Source: Paenibacillus sp. HWE-109
GTDB lineage: Bacteria; Bacillota; Bacilli; Paenibacillales; NBRC-103111
DNA: 64,000 nucleotides
Reading direction: 5' to 3'
Assembly (NCBI RefSeq): GCF_022163125.1
Contig: NZ_CP091881.1
Coordinates: 4,402,001 to 4,466,000, forward strand
Within the stretch, counting starts at the first letter, position 1. The number at the start of each line of letters is the position of its first letter. The notes below the pieces were generated by a model. It ran no database searches and was not told the DNA's origin. It was given only the letters and a program-made list of their open reading frames with translations. Below, piece after piece: positions 43,779 through 53,246 of the stretch. The position numbers and the translations under genes are program-made.

Positions 43779-45203
43779 ATGAAACGTACACAATCTTGGA
43801 CAGAAACAAACAAATTGCTTTTTAAACAAGCCTACGCCCATATCGTTGCCAAAATCGAGCGCGGCGAGTTGAAAGCTCATGACAAGCTGCCATCGATTCG
43901 AATGCTCGCCCAAGAGCTCCAAATCCATAGGTTAACGGTTTTCCGGGCCTATCAGCTTCTGAAGGAGCATGAGAAAGTGTATGTCAAAGAGAAGTCGGGT
44001 TACTATGTACACCCTGGTTTTTTGGAATTTGACCTGCCCGAGCAAACAGACAGAAGCCCTGTCCCTTCTTCCGGTTTTTTGAGAAACGCTTTGTCCGAAA
44101 TTCAGCAGATACCGGTTATCTACCAATTCTCGCAATCACTGATCGATCCCAATTTACTGCCTAATCTGTTCCTGTCTGAATATGTGAAGAAAGTTTTCGA
44201 CATTTATCCGAAATTAATGGGCACCTACTCCAGTGCTCAAGGCGATGAGGAGCTTCGCGCGTTTCTTTGCAGTTATATGAAGCAGCAGCATCGTATTGAA
44301 TTGTCTGAGAGCGATCTGTTGATAACAACAGGCGGGCAGCAGGCGATTGACTTAATCTGCAGAGTCTATGTCAGGCCGATGGATCACATTTTGGTAGAAA
44401 GACCGACTTACAGCTCAGCGCTTGACATATTCCGGCAACAGGGAGCACGGTTTATCTCGGTGGATATTCACCCTGACGGCTATGATTTGGCCAACATTGA
44501 GATGCTGATGAAACAGTACCGACCTCGCATTTTCTATATGAATCCTACTTTCCATAATCCAACAGGGTTCACGGTTCCCTCAGCTCAACGCAAGCAATTA
44601 GTCGAACTGGCTGAACGTTACCGCTGTTTGCTGATTGAAGATGATGCGATTCACGAAATGTATTTTGATGAGCCGCCTCCTGAGCCTATTTTTTCTTATG
44701 ACACCGATGGATGGGTTGTGTATCTCCGCAGCTTCAGTAAATATGTAGCACCTGGACTCCGTATTTGCGCTGTCATGGGGCGTCCTTCTGTCATCAAACC
44801 GCTCAGTACCGCAAAATCTTTGGCTGATAATGGTACCCCTTTGGTTAACCAGAAAATATTCTTGCATTACTTCGACTCCGAGCGGATAAGAACACATTTG
44901 GATAAACTGCGCATCGCGCTTCAAATAAGAAAAGAAATTGTGGAGCAGGAATTAGCTGACACTGAATGGACTTGGATCAGTCCAAAAGGCGGTTTCAATT
45001 TGTGGTTGAAGCTGCCCGAGAGCATACCGATGGAGGAATTTTTGAACGAAAGTATCCGGCAATCGATCTCCTTTGTACCCGGATTAATCTGTGATCCGCT
45101 TAGAGAAATGCGTTCTTGGATTCGTTTAAGCTATTCCTTCGTCAATGAGGAACAATTGCGGGAAGGCGTCAGACGACTTGTGGATATCGCTCGAAAATAC
45201 TAG
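43779..45203 (+). CDS. MocR-type regulator (GntR helix-turn-helix plus aminotransferase domain)
   Basis: 474 residues from the ATG at 43779, with AAGGGGAG upstream. An in-frame GTG lies directly before it, and the open frame further upstream is non-coding. The N-terminal GntR winged helix spans 10-75 (KLPSIRMLAQELQIHRLTVF). A PLP-dependent aminotransferase-like domain follows, with MNPTFHNPTGFTVP and the lysine motif YLRSFSKYVAPGLRI that should hold PLP. It senses an amino compound or PLP and controls the divergent EamA gene. Confidence 0.92.
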   Translation: MKRTQSWTETNKLLFKQAYAHIVAKIERGELKAHDKLPSIRMLAQELQIHRLTVFRAYQLLKEHEKVYVKEKSGYYVHPGFLEFDLPEQTDRSPVPSSGFLRNALSEIQQIPVIYQFSQSLIDPNLLPNLFLSEYVKKVFDIYPKLMGTYSSAQGDEELRAFLCSYMKQQHRIELSESDLLITTGGQQAIDLICRVYVRPMDHILVERPTYSSALDIFRQQGARFISVDIHPDGYDLANIEMLMKQYRPRIFYMNPTFHNPTGFTVPSAQRKQLVELAERYRCLLIEDDAIHEMYFDEPPPEPIFSYDTDGWVVYLRSFSKYVAPGLRICAVMGRPSVIKPLSTAKSLADNGTPLVNQKIFLHYFDSERIRTHLDKLRIALQIRKEIVEQELADTEWTWISPKGGFNLWLKLPESIPMEEFLNESIRQSISFVPGLICDPLREMRSWIRLSYSFVNEEQLREGVRRLVDIARKY

Positions 45204-45435
45204 CAGGGGCGAGGACGTCTCCTCTGAGGGACCTCAGTGAGGCTATTTGGGCGGGAATCGCGCAAATTGGTGCTGTCGCGGCTCATCTATCCCAAGAAAA
45301 AGCGCAGCCAGCATCGCCCATAACACGCCGCTCTCTAAATTCTGAGTCGCTGCTGCTGGCCAAGGTGTATCTCGCCCTTCAGGAGCAGCAAGAACAAAGC
45401 TAGACGGGGCAACTTGCGGTTAGGTTCTTTACATA
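45204..45435. other. intergenic stretch with an unexplained open frame
   Basis: No gene with a start and ribosome site is visible. One + frame stays open from before 45204 to TAG at 45401-45403 (about 65 codons, containing SESLLLAKVYLALQEQ), but it has no start codon and matches no family I know. It may be a gene remnant or chance. The second 289-base repeat and a terminator fill the rest of the gap up to 45783. Confidence 0.3.
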
Positions 45436-45724
45436 AGAAAAACGGCATCCCCGCCCTGATAGATCAGTCTCTTCTTAGCGGCAAAGCCTTGTAAGGGAAC
45501 TAGAGGACGCTAATTAGGCAAAAAGTAGGGATGCGTGAGTAATAGCGGAACTACAGGGTCTTATTTCCACGAAAACGTTGAAAATTCTCATGAAACGGCA
45601 AAATAGCGTACTGTAGTTCCCTCCCCCTCCCGAAAATGACACTTTTAGCTAGAATAGCGTATCGTAGTTCCCTTACTTCCGCGAGAGGCTGTTGGAATAG
45701 CTCCGCGAACGCGCCAAAACATAT
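45436..45724. repeat. dispersed 289-base intergenic repeat, copy 2
   Basis: Same length and orientation as 33365-33653, with scattered substitutions. The blocks around CGCTAATTAGGCAAAAAGTA and AATAGCGGAACTACAGGGTC are identical in both. It has the same self-complementary GGAACTA/TAGTTCC pieces. It lies beyond the terminator of the surface-protein gene and outside any operon. Confidence 0.8.
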
Positions 45725-45733
45725 TATTTTTAG

Positions 45734-45761
45734 AAAAGACCACCCGCATACGCAGGTGGTC
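45734..45761 (-). terminator. terminator of the surface-protein gene
   Basis: On the minus strand GACCACC / GGTGGTC arms around a ten-base loop are followed by TTTT, 22 bases after the stop at 45784. Confidence 0.8.
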
Positions 45762-45783
45762 CAATCTCTTTAACTTAGCTGAT

Positions 45784-48700
45784 CTAAATATGCAAAGCTT
45801 CCAACAGCTTATAAATCATAGCTGCCGCCTCTGCTCGCGTTGCTGACTTGGAGGCCCTGAATGTGTTATCTTCGTAACCATTCACAATGCCCGCTGCTGA
45901 TGCGGCTTTCACCGCTGAAGCAGCCCATCCAGGGATGTCCGACGCGTCAGCGAACGGCTTCAAGCCAGAAACCGCTGCACTGCCGCTCGATTTCAACGCT
46001 TGCGCCATAATAACGGACATTTCTGCACGCGTAATGGTTTGGTTTGCTTTAAACAGCGTCTTACCATCTTGATCGTAACCGCTGATGAGATCCGCTTGCA
46101 CCGCAGCAGCAATATCCGCTTTGGCCCACGCAGGAATGTCGCTTTGGTCAGCAAAATTAAACGTACCCGCTGAAGCCGGAAGTCCAAGCGCTTTGACCAG
46201 CAAACTCGCAAATTGTGCGCGCGTGACGGTTTCTTCCGGATGGAATGTTTGATTCTCATAGCCTTGAATAGCTTTCATTCCGATCAACCGATTCGTATAG
46301 GTAGTTGCCCAGTGTCCCACTAAATCGGTAAACAACACAGGCTCATAAGCAAAAACAGCAAACTTCGTAAAGTGATTCACATTTGCGGAAATCGTGCCGT
46401 CCTTATTCGGAGTTCCCCCAATGAAAATCCATTTCTTTTGCAATTCATTATAGTAATAGACAGCTGCCGGCTTGCCGTTTGCATTACTTTTGTAATTAAA
46501 TGTAATTTCGATCGCTTTGCTAAACGTATGGCCTGATGTGTTTGTAAACTCCGTTACCGGGCTTAACACTTGCAGATTGCCTGCAGCCGGCGTTTGATCA
46601 GCCGCTAGAACCGTTACCTTCAATTGACCGTCCGCAGACAATGCTGCTGCCGGAACCTTGAATTTCACGACATCCTTAATGTTGCCTTCCGTGCCGCTCC
46701 CAGCCTTGACATCCATTTGTACGCTTTGTACAGATTCCTTAACAACTGGTGTTGTCGGTGTCGGTGTCGGGTTCGGAACTGGTGGATCGCTCGGCGTAGA
46801 GTCACTTTCTTCATAAACTTCGACGGTACGTACAAGCTCTTTCGCTGAATTCCCAGCTACGTCCATCACGTTGTAATGAAGGGTGTACGTATTAATACTA
46901 TTCGTGTCCACTGTGCCTGTAACGATTACTTTCCCGGCAAGACCGATATTATCCGTTGCTGAGGCGCCTTGTTCCGTATACGTGGAACCTCTTCTCAGCC
47001 TTATGCTCGATTCTCCGATCAGCGTGATAACCGGGATGACCTTGTCAATCTTCACAGTCAACGACAAACTCACTTTGTTGTTTAGATTATCTATACCGCG
47101 GAAAATCAGTTCGTGCACGCCTTGCTCTGCAATAGTGAGCAGCTTATTGCTTTCATAAGGCTTGTAACTCAGTTCATTGTCTCCATCCAGAGACAGCTCT
47201 ATCGTTGATGAGGTGCTTGGCGCATAGACACTCGCATAGACACTCACCGTTACAGGCTGATTCGTCCATGAATCCTGAACATAGGGCTGCCCATTCGCAA
47301 TCAAGCTGCCTTGAAGCTCAATCGTTGCTGGATTAGCGCCCTTGACGGTCGCAGTAAACAACTTCGTTTGGCTGACATCCCCTCTTTGAATCGTAGCAGT
47401 CAAAACGACTATCGTATTGTTGTTTGGTCGGACGAGCTTGCCATCATTTCCGATGACAGAAGGTTGCGAGCTTTTCCACACCACCGTTGCCCCGTGTTCA
47501 CCTGCCGTCGGCAGCACAATGTCATCCGTAACATGATCTAATGCACCTAATGTTAATTTATTGATTGTGTCGGTTACTGCCTGTTGATTCGTATAAGCAA
47601 TAGGATTAACGTAAATTGGATTCGAATAGAACCACAGATCTTTATAGTTCCGGTCATTAATATTGTTAAAACGTGTCGTGTTATCCCCATCATCCGTTTT
47701 CGGATCAAGGAGTGGATTTCCTTGCGCATCTGTTTCTCCCGGAACATTCATCCCCAGATTCGTCCCTCTTAACCGGAAATACTGGTTATTTTTCGCTGCT
47801 CCCAAATCATAGTGAATGACATTGTAACCGTCGCTGTCTGTTGTCCAATCCTTACTAGTGAACGTTGCGATTACTTTGGTAGAATCGTTAGTGTCTTTCT
47901 CATAGGCTGGTGTTCCAGGTGCAGCTAACCCAGTCACATCGCCTGCAATAAGATCCACATGGTCTACGACAGGAGCCATATTCGCTGAAATCCCCTTATC
48001 AACAGGTATTTCATAATTATTTTTAGTTGGACTTTTAAAGCGAATAGTCAGTTTGAGAGGATCGCCTTCCTTCACAGAAACCAGCGGGTTCTTGGCGCCC
48101 ATCTCCAGCTTGCCATTACTGCCTTCAATATTAAAATCCAAGGCTTGAATGAGATCGCCATAGACGGAGAAGGATTTCCCAGAGCGCATACCATTCAGGA
48201 TGGCTTGCATATCGTTACCATTGGTCCATGTATAATTCTTCGAATATTCACCTGGCCAGTATCCACTGGAGTAAGGGTTAATAATTTTGAAATGGTAATC
48301 CGAGTTGGCAAAGTTCCAATAATTGCGGCCTTCGCCCAGAAGCGAGTCCCACACGCCGCCAACCTTCGCAATCATATAGTCCGAACCACCAAAAGATCTA
48401 TTTTTATATTTATCATCGGCTGTAGGATCGCTAGTATTGTAGGTCGTGTTATAACCGCCTCTATCCGGCTCCATTTGGCTGCCAATCATGCCTTCAAATC
48501 CAAAATTAATGTCTGGAGCGGCGTTGTTGAAATCACGGAGCGCTGCTGCTGTCGTTTTGCCTGCCCCTCTGGACGGATGCGTCACAATGAAATAGCTTTT
48601 CGTATCATTATTGCTGTTCTTCCCATAATTCGTTTGCAGCCATTGGAGAGCTTTCAAAGAATCCTGGTGATCAAAATTCGTTATTTTACTATTCTGCGTC

Positions 48701-51024
48701 TTCCAAGTTGCAATATCATCTGGATTAAACAGATTTTCTGCTCGATCTGTAAACAGATATTCAAATTGATTCGCTGCTTTTAACGCTTGATTCGACCCTG
48801 GGTTATCCGTAAGAATCCCAATGGCCGCATGGTCATGCTTCGGAATATCCCATTCAAATCCAGAGAAAATCGTTTTGTTCGGATATTTCCCAGCGTTTTG
48901 CAAGCTATTTACTTTAGGAACTTCATAATTGATTGCGCCTTGCGAGAACGGAATAGGTCCACCCGGCACATCAACCCCTTCGTCATCCCGCTTGGAGGAG
49001 CGCAAATGGTTGGCTGTAGCCATCCAGTCCAGTCCGTACTTGGTAAAAGCTGTGTCTAGTACACTCTCTAGAGACGACTGCGCATCGTCGGACTCAAAGG
49101 TGTGAACGTGAAATTCACCTGTCAACCATTTTCCTACATTAGCCTCTTTTTCTTTCACCGTTACGGTAAAAGGCTTGCTCACTGTCATATTTCGTTTGGT
49201 TATCGTCGCTGTCAAAGTCGCAGTTGCGGAACCTGTTCCAGCAGCAGGGCGATGAACAGTTCCATCCTTCTCAACAACGGAAGAGCGATCCGTTGCCCAT
49301 GTCAACGTCGTTCCGCTCGCCCCCGTCAACGGCAAGGTTAGATTCCTTGTTAGTTGGCTTACGTCTCCAAGACTGAGCGCATTCTTCTCAATCTCGACAA
49401 ATCCCGCATCTTGCGCTTGTACGAGTGCTTGAACTTCTCCTGCGTTCAACGTTCGTGCATATATACGGAAATCGTCTAATTGCCCATCAAAATAAGGATC
49501 ATTGCCGGCTTGCGGCTTACCAAGATAATTATTAACCGTAGCACCCAAATGCGAAAGCGGGTTATTTACGTTGATACTCTTCTTATATTTGCCATCGATA
49601 TAGATGGTAGCTGTCGTCCCCGAGAAAACAACGGCAACATGCGTCCAGATCCCTGTTGGTATATCGCTGATGTGATCGCCATTCTGGCTGCCGTTGTCAT
49701 TATAAAATAAATAATAGCCTTCATTATCCAGAGTTAAGGCGAAAGAGTTTTTGTTGCCTGCTTCGCCATTTCCAAAGTCAAAAATGCGTGCCCATTGTTT
49801 TCTTTGATCTATTTTCACCCAAGTGGCAACCGTCAGTTCATTCGTGTTCAACGGCACACCGACAGGCAAGCTGACATAATCGTCAGTTCCGTCCAAATCG
49901 ACAGCCCCTGCGTTCAAGCCGCTCTTCCAGGCAGCTCCGCCAACCAGACTGGCATTCAATCCGCCTGCGGCAGAATTCCCTGCAGTCGTACCGCTATTCT
50001 CATTAAATGTAAAATGGGATATCGTCGAATGATCCAAATACGTATTGAACGTATCCTCGACGATTTGTTGCATGCTAGTGCTGACAACAGGTTTTTTCGC
50101 CTTATAACCATAAGGGAAGCTCGTGCTTTCAGTATCCAGAGCAAGCGAATTGTAATCGAAGGATAGCGCGCCATTAGCAGCGAGTGTAATCCTCATCTGT
50201 ACCAAATCTTTACCACGATCTCTACCGATGATTAAGGGAATGCCGTTGATCATTGTTTTTAGATTCCGGTGAGCATGTGCTCCCAGCACGGCATCTACAC
50301 CGACCAATTGATTCATTACATCAATAATAGGGCCTGAGACATCATCGTTTTGTTCTTCATGAATATTAGCCAAGACGATCTGTGCGCCTTCAGCTCTCGC
50401 ATCCACAGCCGCTTTGTTGACCTCAGCAGCAATATCTTTAAATTTGTAGGCGTCAACCGTTCCTGGAAGCGCATATTGGGTATCGGTCGTAACAGCGCCG
50501 ATGACGGCAATTTTCACGCCATCTTTGGTGAAAACCTTGTATGCGTCCAAGACGCGTTGATCATTGTTTTCGTCTGCATCGTTATCTTTATAGTAGAGGT
50601 TTGCTGCTAATAATGGATACGTGGCTGGCACATTTTGTGTAACCTTATCCAGTCCCCAGTCAAACTCATGATTGCCAAGAGCAGACGCTTCCACACCCAT
50701 CGCATTAAACATCTTCATCACAGATGTGCCCTGCGAATACTCAGACACGTTCGTCCCCCTGTAGTTGTCGCCTCCGCCTAAAACCAGAGAACGCGCAGGG
50801 TTCTGACTTTTGATCTCTTCAATGTTGCGAGCCATGACAGACACAATGGGGTAGTTATTGTCGTTGTCTACCAGTGTGCCATGTAGATCTGGTATTTGCA
50901 GAATATCAAATACCTTGTCCCCAGCAGTCGCATAAACGCCTGTTAAGGGAATACTTTGACCAATCAGCACTGCCCCAAGCGTCGAACATACAATGAAACG
51001 TTTCAACTTCTTAAATGACATCAT
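45784..51024 (-). CDS. giant surface protein: calcineurin-type phosphoesterase, LamG, PHP domain, Ig-like repeats, three SLH repeats
   Basis: A 1746-residue secreted protein. A signal peptide (1-34) is followed by a 5'-nucleotidase-like metallophosphoesterase (about 38-300: DLHGT 46-50, GGGDN 83-87, GNHEFDWG 117-124, GAHAHRN 248-254). A LamG/concanavalin-like domain follows (335-535). Next comes a domain with PHP-type metal motifs (635-960: GEFHVHT 636-642, NFDHQDS 783-789, THPSRG 815-820, NSDYH 907-911). Ig-like regions (540-625, 1145-1228) and a DUF5011-type Ig domain (1325-1405) precede a Pro/Thr linker (1408-1428). Three SLH repeats close the protein (about 1563-1746; TRAQFA, TRAEMS, TRAEAA). 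It should sit on the wall and hydrolyse phosphoesters. GGTGGAG precedes the ATG. It is monocistronic. Confidence 0.88.
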   Translation of the reverse strand: MMSFKKLKRFIVCSTLGAVLIGQSIPLTGVYATAGDKVFDILQIPDLHGTLVDNDNNYPIVSVMARNIEEIKSQNPARSLVLGGGDNYRGTNVSEYSQGTSVMKMFNAMGVEASALGNHEFDWGLDKVTQNVPATYPLLAANLYYKDNDADENNDQRVLDAYKVFTKDGVKIAVIGAVTTDTQYALPGTVDAYKFKDIAAEVNKAAVDARAEGAQIVLANIHEEQNDDVSGPIIDVMNQLVGVDAVLGAHAHRNLKTMINGIPLIIGRDRGKDLVQMRITLAANGALSFDYNSLALDTESTSFPYGYKAKKPVVSTSMQQIVEDTFNTYLDHSTISHFTFNENSGTTAGNSAAGGLNASLVGGAAWKSGLNAGAVDLDGTDDYVSLPVGVPLNTNELTVATWVKIDQRKQWARIFDFGNGEAGNKNSFALTLDNEGYYLFYNDNGSQNGDHISDIPTGIWTHVAVVFSGTTATIYIDGKYKKSINVNNPLSHLGATVNNYLGKPQAGNDPYFDGQLDDFRIYARTLNAGEVQALVQAQDAGFVEIEKNALSLGDVSQLTRNLTLPLTGASGTTLTWATDRSSVVEKDGTVHRPAAGTGSATATLTATITKRNMTVSKPFTVTVKEKEANVGKWLTGEFHVHTFESDDAQSSLESVLDTAFTKYGLDWMATANHLRSSKRDDEGVDVPGGPIPFSQGAINYEVPKVNSLQNAGKYPNKTIFSGFEWDIPKHDHAAIGILTDNPGSNQALKAANQFEYLFTDRAENLFNPDDIATWKTQNSKITNFDHQDSLKALQWLQTNYGKNSNNDTKSYFIVTHPSRGAGKTTAAALRDFNNAAPDINFGFEGMIGSQMEPDRGGYNTTYNTSDPTADDKYKNRSFGGSDYMIAKVGGVWDSLLGEGRNYWNFANSDYHFKIINPYSSGYWPGEYSKNYTWTNGNDMQAILNGMRSGKSFSVYGDLIQALDFNIEGSNGKLEMGAKNPLVSVKEGDPLKLTIRFKSPTKNNYEIPVDKGISANMAPVVDHVDLIAGDVTGLAAPGTPAYEKDTNDSTKVIATFTSKDWTTDSDGYNVIHYDLGAAKNNQYFRLRGTNLGMNVPGETDAQGNPLLDPKTDDGDNTTRFNNINDRNYKDLWFYSNPIYVNPIAYTNQQAVTDTINKLTLGALDHVTDDIVLPTAGEHGATVVWKSSQPSVIGNDGKLVRPNNNTIVVLTATIQRGDVSQTKLFTATVKGANPATIELQGSLIANGQPYVQDSWTNQPVTVSVYASVYAPSTSSTIELSLDGDNELSYKPYESNKLLTIAEQGVHELIFRGIDNLNNKVSLSLTVKIDKVIPVITLIGESSIRLRRGSTYTEQGASATDNIGLAGKVIVTGTVDTNSINTYTLHYNVMDVAGNSAKELVRTVEVYEESDSTPSDPPVPNPTPTPTTPVVKESVQSVQMDVKAGSGTEGNIKDVVKFKVPAAALSADGQLKVTVLAADQTPAAGNLQVLSPVTEFTNTSGHTFSKAIEITFNYKSNANGKPAAVYYYNELQKKWIFIGGTPNKDGTISANVNHFTKFAVFAYEPVLFTDLVGHWATTYTNRLIGMKAIQGYENQTFHPEETVTRAQFASLLVKALGLPASAGTFNFADQSDIPAWAKADIAAAVQADLISGYDQDGKTLFKANQTITRAEMSVIMAQALKSSGSAAVSGLKPFADASDIPGWAASAVKAASAAGIVNGYEDNTFRASKSATRAEAAAMIYKLLEALHI

Positions 51025-51216
51025 TTCTCCACCTATCCATTTTTGTTTCTCTCTTTGTTTGTGCGATGATGAGCCTCATCACATCAACCAAAGTATAGCA
51101 AACAGAATCTGAATGATGGGTTAAATAATTGTTAACGCTGCTTCGCTGTCCAGCCGGACGCTTGCCACACGTTCGGCCAAGAATCCAGCAAGCTCACGCC
51201 TCGTCAAGCATACTTA

Positions 51217-52095
51217 TTAAGATTTGATAGAACCGACCAGCATGCCTTTGATGAAGTGCTTTTGCAAGAACGGATAAATGAGCATGATCGGAATCGTCGC
51301 TATGACGATAACCGCCATTTTTAAGCCTTCCGGCGAAACAAGCGCCATTAATTCCGAGGTGACGTCGGAGGAGCCCATATTGTCCGTGATGACAATTTCG
51401 CGCAATCTCACTTGCAGCGTAATTAGCGTTCGCTTGTCGATATAGAAGATGGCTTGCGAGTACATATTCCAGTTCGCAACGGCATACATGATGCCCATCG
51501 TCGCCATTACCGGCTTGGACATGGGCAAGACGATGTTCCAGATCATGCGAAACTCGCCACAGCCATCAATTCTTGCTGAATCCAAAAGTTCATTCGGCAA
51601 ATTCATAAAGAAAGAACGCATCACGAAAAGATTATAAGCACTGATAGCGGAAGGAATCATCAACACCCATAAGGTGTTGAGCATGTGCAAATTCTTCAGC
51701 AGCAAGTAATTCGGAATGAGTGGCGCGTGGAAAATCATCGTTATCAAGACAAAAACGAGAGCCATTTTCCGATAAAGATATTCGGGTCTCGACAACGGAT
51801 AGGCAAGACTAGCTGTTGCCAGCAGGTTAATCAAGGTACCAAAAACCGTAATAATCAAACTATTTCGGAAAGCCACCCATATGGAAGCATCTTTTAGGAT
51901 CAAATGATAATTCTCCAAAGTAAATCCGACAGGCCAAATGCCTACCGCTCCGCTATTAATAGCAGACGCGTTGCTGAACGATTGTGCAAGCACGTTCAAA
52001 ATTGGCAGCACCATCGTAAGCCCGATGACGAACAGCAGGATGATGTTGAACAGTTGGAAAGCGCGCTGGCCTTTTGTTAGAATCAAAGCTTTCAC
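51217..52095 (-). CDS. ABC sugar permease, YtcP/LplC type
   Basis: A 292-residue membrane protein with six predicted helices. The EAA loop is visible as NELLDSARIDGCGEFRMIWN and the tail is FLQKHFIKGMLVGSIKS. It pairs with the permease encoded 14 bases upstream. Unlike the mannoside operon, no binding-protein gene or ATPase gene is next to the pair. The likely cargo is a fucosylated oligosaccharide, by its position in the fucosidase locus. Confidence 0.92.
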   Translation of the reverse strand: MKALILTKGQRAFQLFNIILLFVIGLTMVLPILNVLAQSFSNASAINSGAVGIWPVGFTLENYHLILKDASIWVAFRNSLIITVFGTLINLLATASLAYPLSRPEYLYRKMALVFVLITMIFHAPLIPNYLLLKNLHMLNTLWVLMIPSAISAYNLFVMRSFFMNLPNELLDSARIDGCGEFRMIWNIVLPMSKPVMATMGIMYAVANWNMYSQAIFYIDKRTLITLQVRLREIVITDNMGSSDVTSELMALVSPEGLKMAVIVIATIPIMLIYPFLQKHFIKGMLVGSIKS

Positions 52096-52109
52096 CTCCT
52101 CGGCAGTAA

Positions 52110-53066
52110 TTAATAAAGTCCGTCGCCGGTCATTTTTTTGCTCAACATATTACCAGACACAATCAGGATCAAGCCGACAAATGATTTGAAAATACCGATC
52201 GCTGTCGTGTAGCTATACTGCCTGTCGACAAGTCCTGCCCGGTAAACATACGTATCAAGGATTTCTCCATTCTCACTGTTGAGCGGGTTCAGGAACACGA
52301 ATACGCGCTCAAAGCCGAAGTCCATAAATCGTCCAATATGCAGCAAGAACAAAATTGTGATTACCGGCAGAATCGATGGCAAGGTAATCGAAATCGTTTG
52401 ACGTAATCGGCCAGCCCCGTCGATGTCTGCTGCTTCATACAGATCGGGGTTAATCCCAGCGATGGCTGCCAAGTAAATAATGGTGCCCCAGCCGCTGTCT
52501 TTCCAAATACCGGATCCAATCAGAATCGTGCGGATAAAGCTATTTTCACCAAGAAAGTAAATCGAATCGATATGAAAGAAAGCTAGTACATGATTAATAG
52601 CGCCGTTGGTCGGGGACAGCAAGCTGACAATCATCCCTCCGACAATAATCCAAGATAGAAAATGGGGCATGTAGATGACCGTTTGCACGATCCTTTTATA
52701 AATGCTAATTCGGACTTCATTGAGCAGCAGCGCCAGAATAATCGGTACCGGAAAGGCGAAGATTAGATCATAGGCGGCAATCAACAGTGTATTTTTTAAA
52801 ATGATCAGAAACTCGTCATACGCAAACATTCGCTGGAAATGAACGAAACCCACCCAAGGACTGCCAGAAATCCCCTTGAAAATATTAAAATTCTGGAAAG
52901 CGATCGCCGATCCGAATAAGGGGATGTACTTGAAAATGACAAAGTAGATGAGACCCGGAATCGAAATGACGTACAACGGCCAGTGTTTGAAAAAGAAGGC
53001 CCTTTTGCTTTTCGTATTTGCAAATTGATAAAGCACTTGTCCGGAAGTATCCGTTTTTGAAGCCAT
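52110..53066 (-). CDS. ABC sugar permease, LplB type
   Basis: A 318-residue membrane protein with six helices. The first is HWPLYVISIPGLIYFVIFKYIP, and the EAA loop reads NPDLYEAADIDGAGRLRQTI. AAGGAG precedes the ATG. It is the first gene of a short operon with the permease at 51217. Its promoter has the same 68-base layout as the promoter of the response-regulator operon at 59233, so both are probably activated by that regulator. Confidence 0.92.
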   Translation of the reverse strand: MASKTDTSGQVLYQFANTKSKRAFFFKHWPLYVISIPGLIYFVIFKYIPLFGSAIAFQNFNIFKGISGSPWVGFVHFQRMFAYDEFLIILKNTLLIAAYDLIFAFPVPIILALLLNEVRISIYKRIVQTVIYMPHFLSWIIVGGMIVSLLSPTNGAINHVLAFFHIDSIYFLGENSFIRTILIGSGIWKDSGWGTIIYLAAIAGINPDLYEAADIDGAGRLRQTISITLPSILPVITILFLLHIGRFMDFGFERVFVFLNPLNSENGEILDTYVYRAGLVDRQYSYTTAIGIFKSFVGLILIVSGNMLSKKMTGDGLY

Positions 53067-53104
53067 GTGTATTACTCCTTTCTATGCTGTCAGCATTTGC
53101 ATTT

Positions 53105-53172
53105 ATCATACTATAGGCTTGAATACGCATACATGTGGAAACTTCGAAGCTACATGTGTTTTTTTATGGTCC
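53105..53172 (-). promoter_or_regulatory. regulated promoter, copy A of a shared 68-base layout
   Basis: Read on the minus strand: CATAAAAAAACACAT, nine variable bases, AAGTTT, two bases, ACATGT, 20 bases, then TATGAT (53105-53110). The same elements at the same distances occur at 59326-59393. No -35 consensus is seen, which fits dependence on an activator. Confidence 0.7.
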
Positions 53173-53205
53173 GATGCTTAATGACGAAAAAATGAGATGG
53201 CGCCC

Positions 53206-53241
53206 AAAAAAAAGAAGCTGCTCGCTAGGAGACAGCCTCTT
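53206..53241 (-). terminator. terminator after the oxidoreductase-cupin gene
   Basis: On the minus strand AAGAGGCTG / CAGCTTCTT is followed by T8, six bases after the stop at 53247. The stem sequence is related to that at 33733-33790. Confidence 0.8.
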
Positions 53242-53246
53242 CATCC

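Noticed and set aside
45204..45403. Small gene after the MocR-type regulator
   Set aside because: The frame is open for about 65 codons but lacks any start codon with a ribosome site, and the peptide matches no family.
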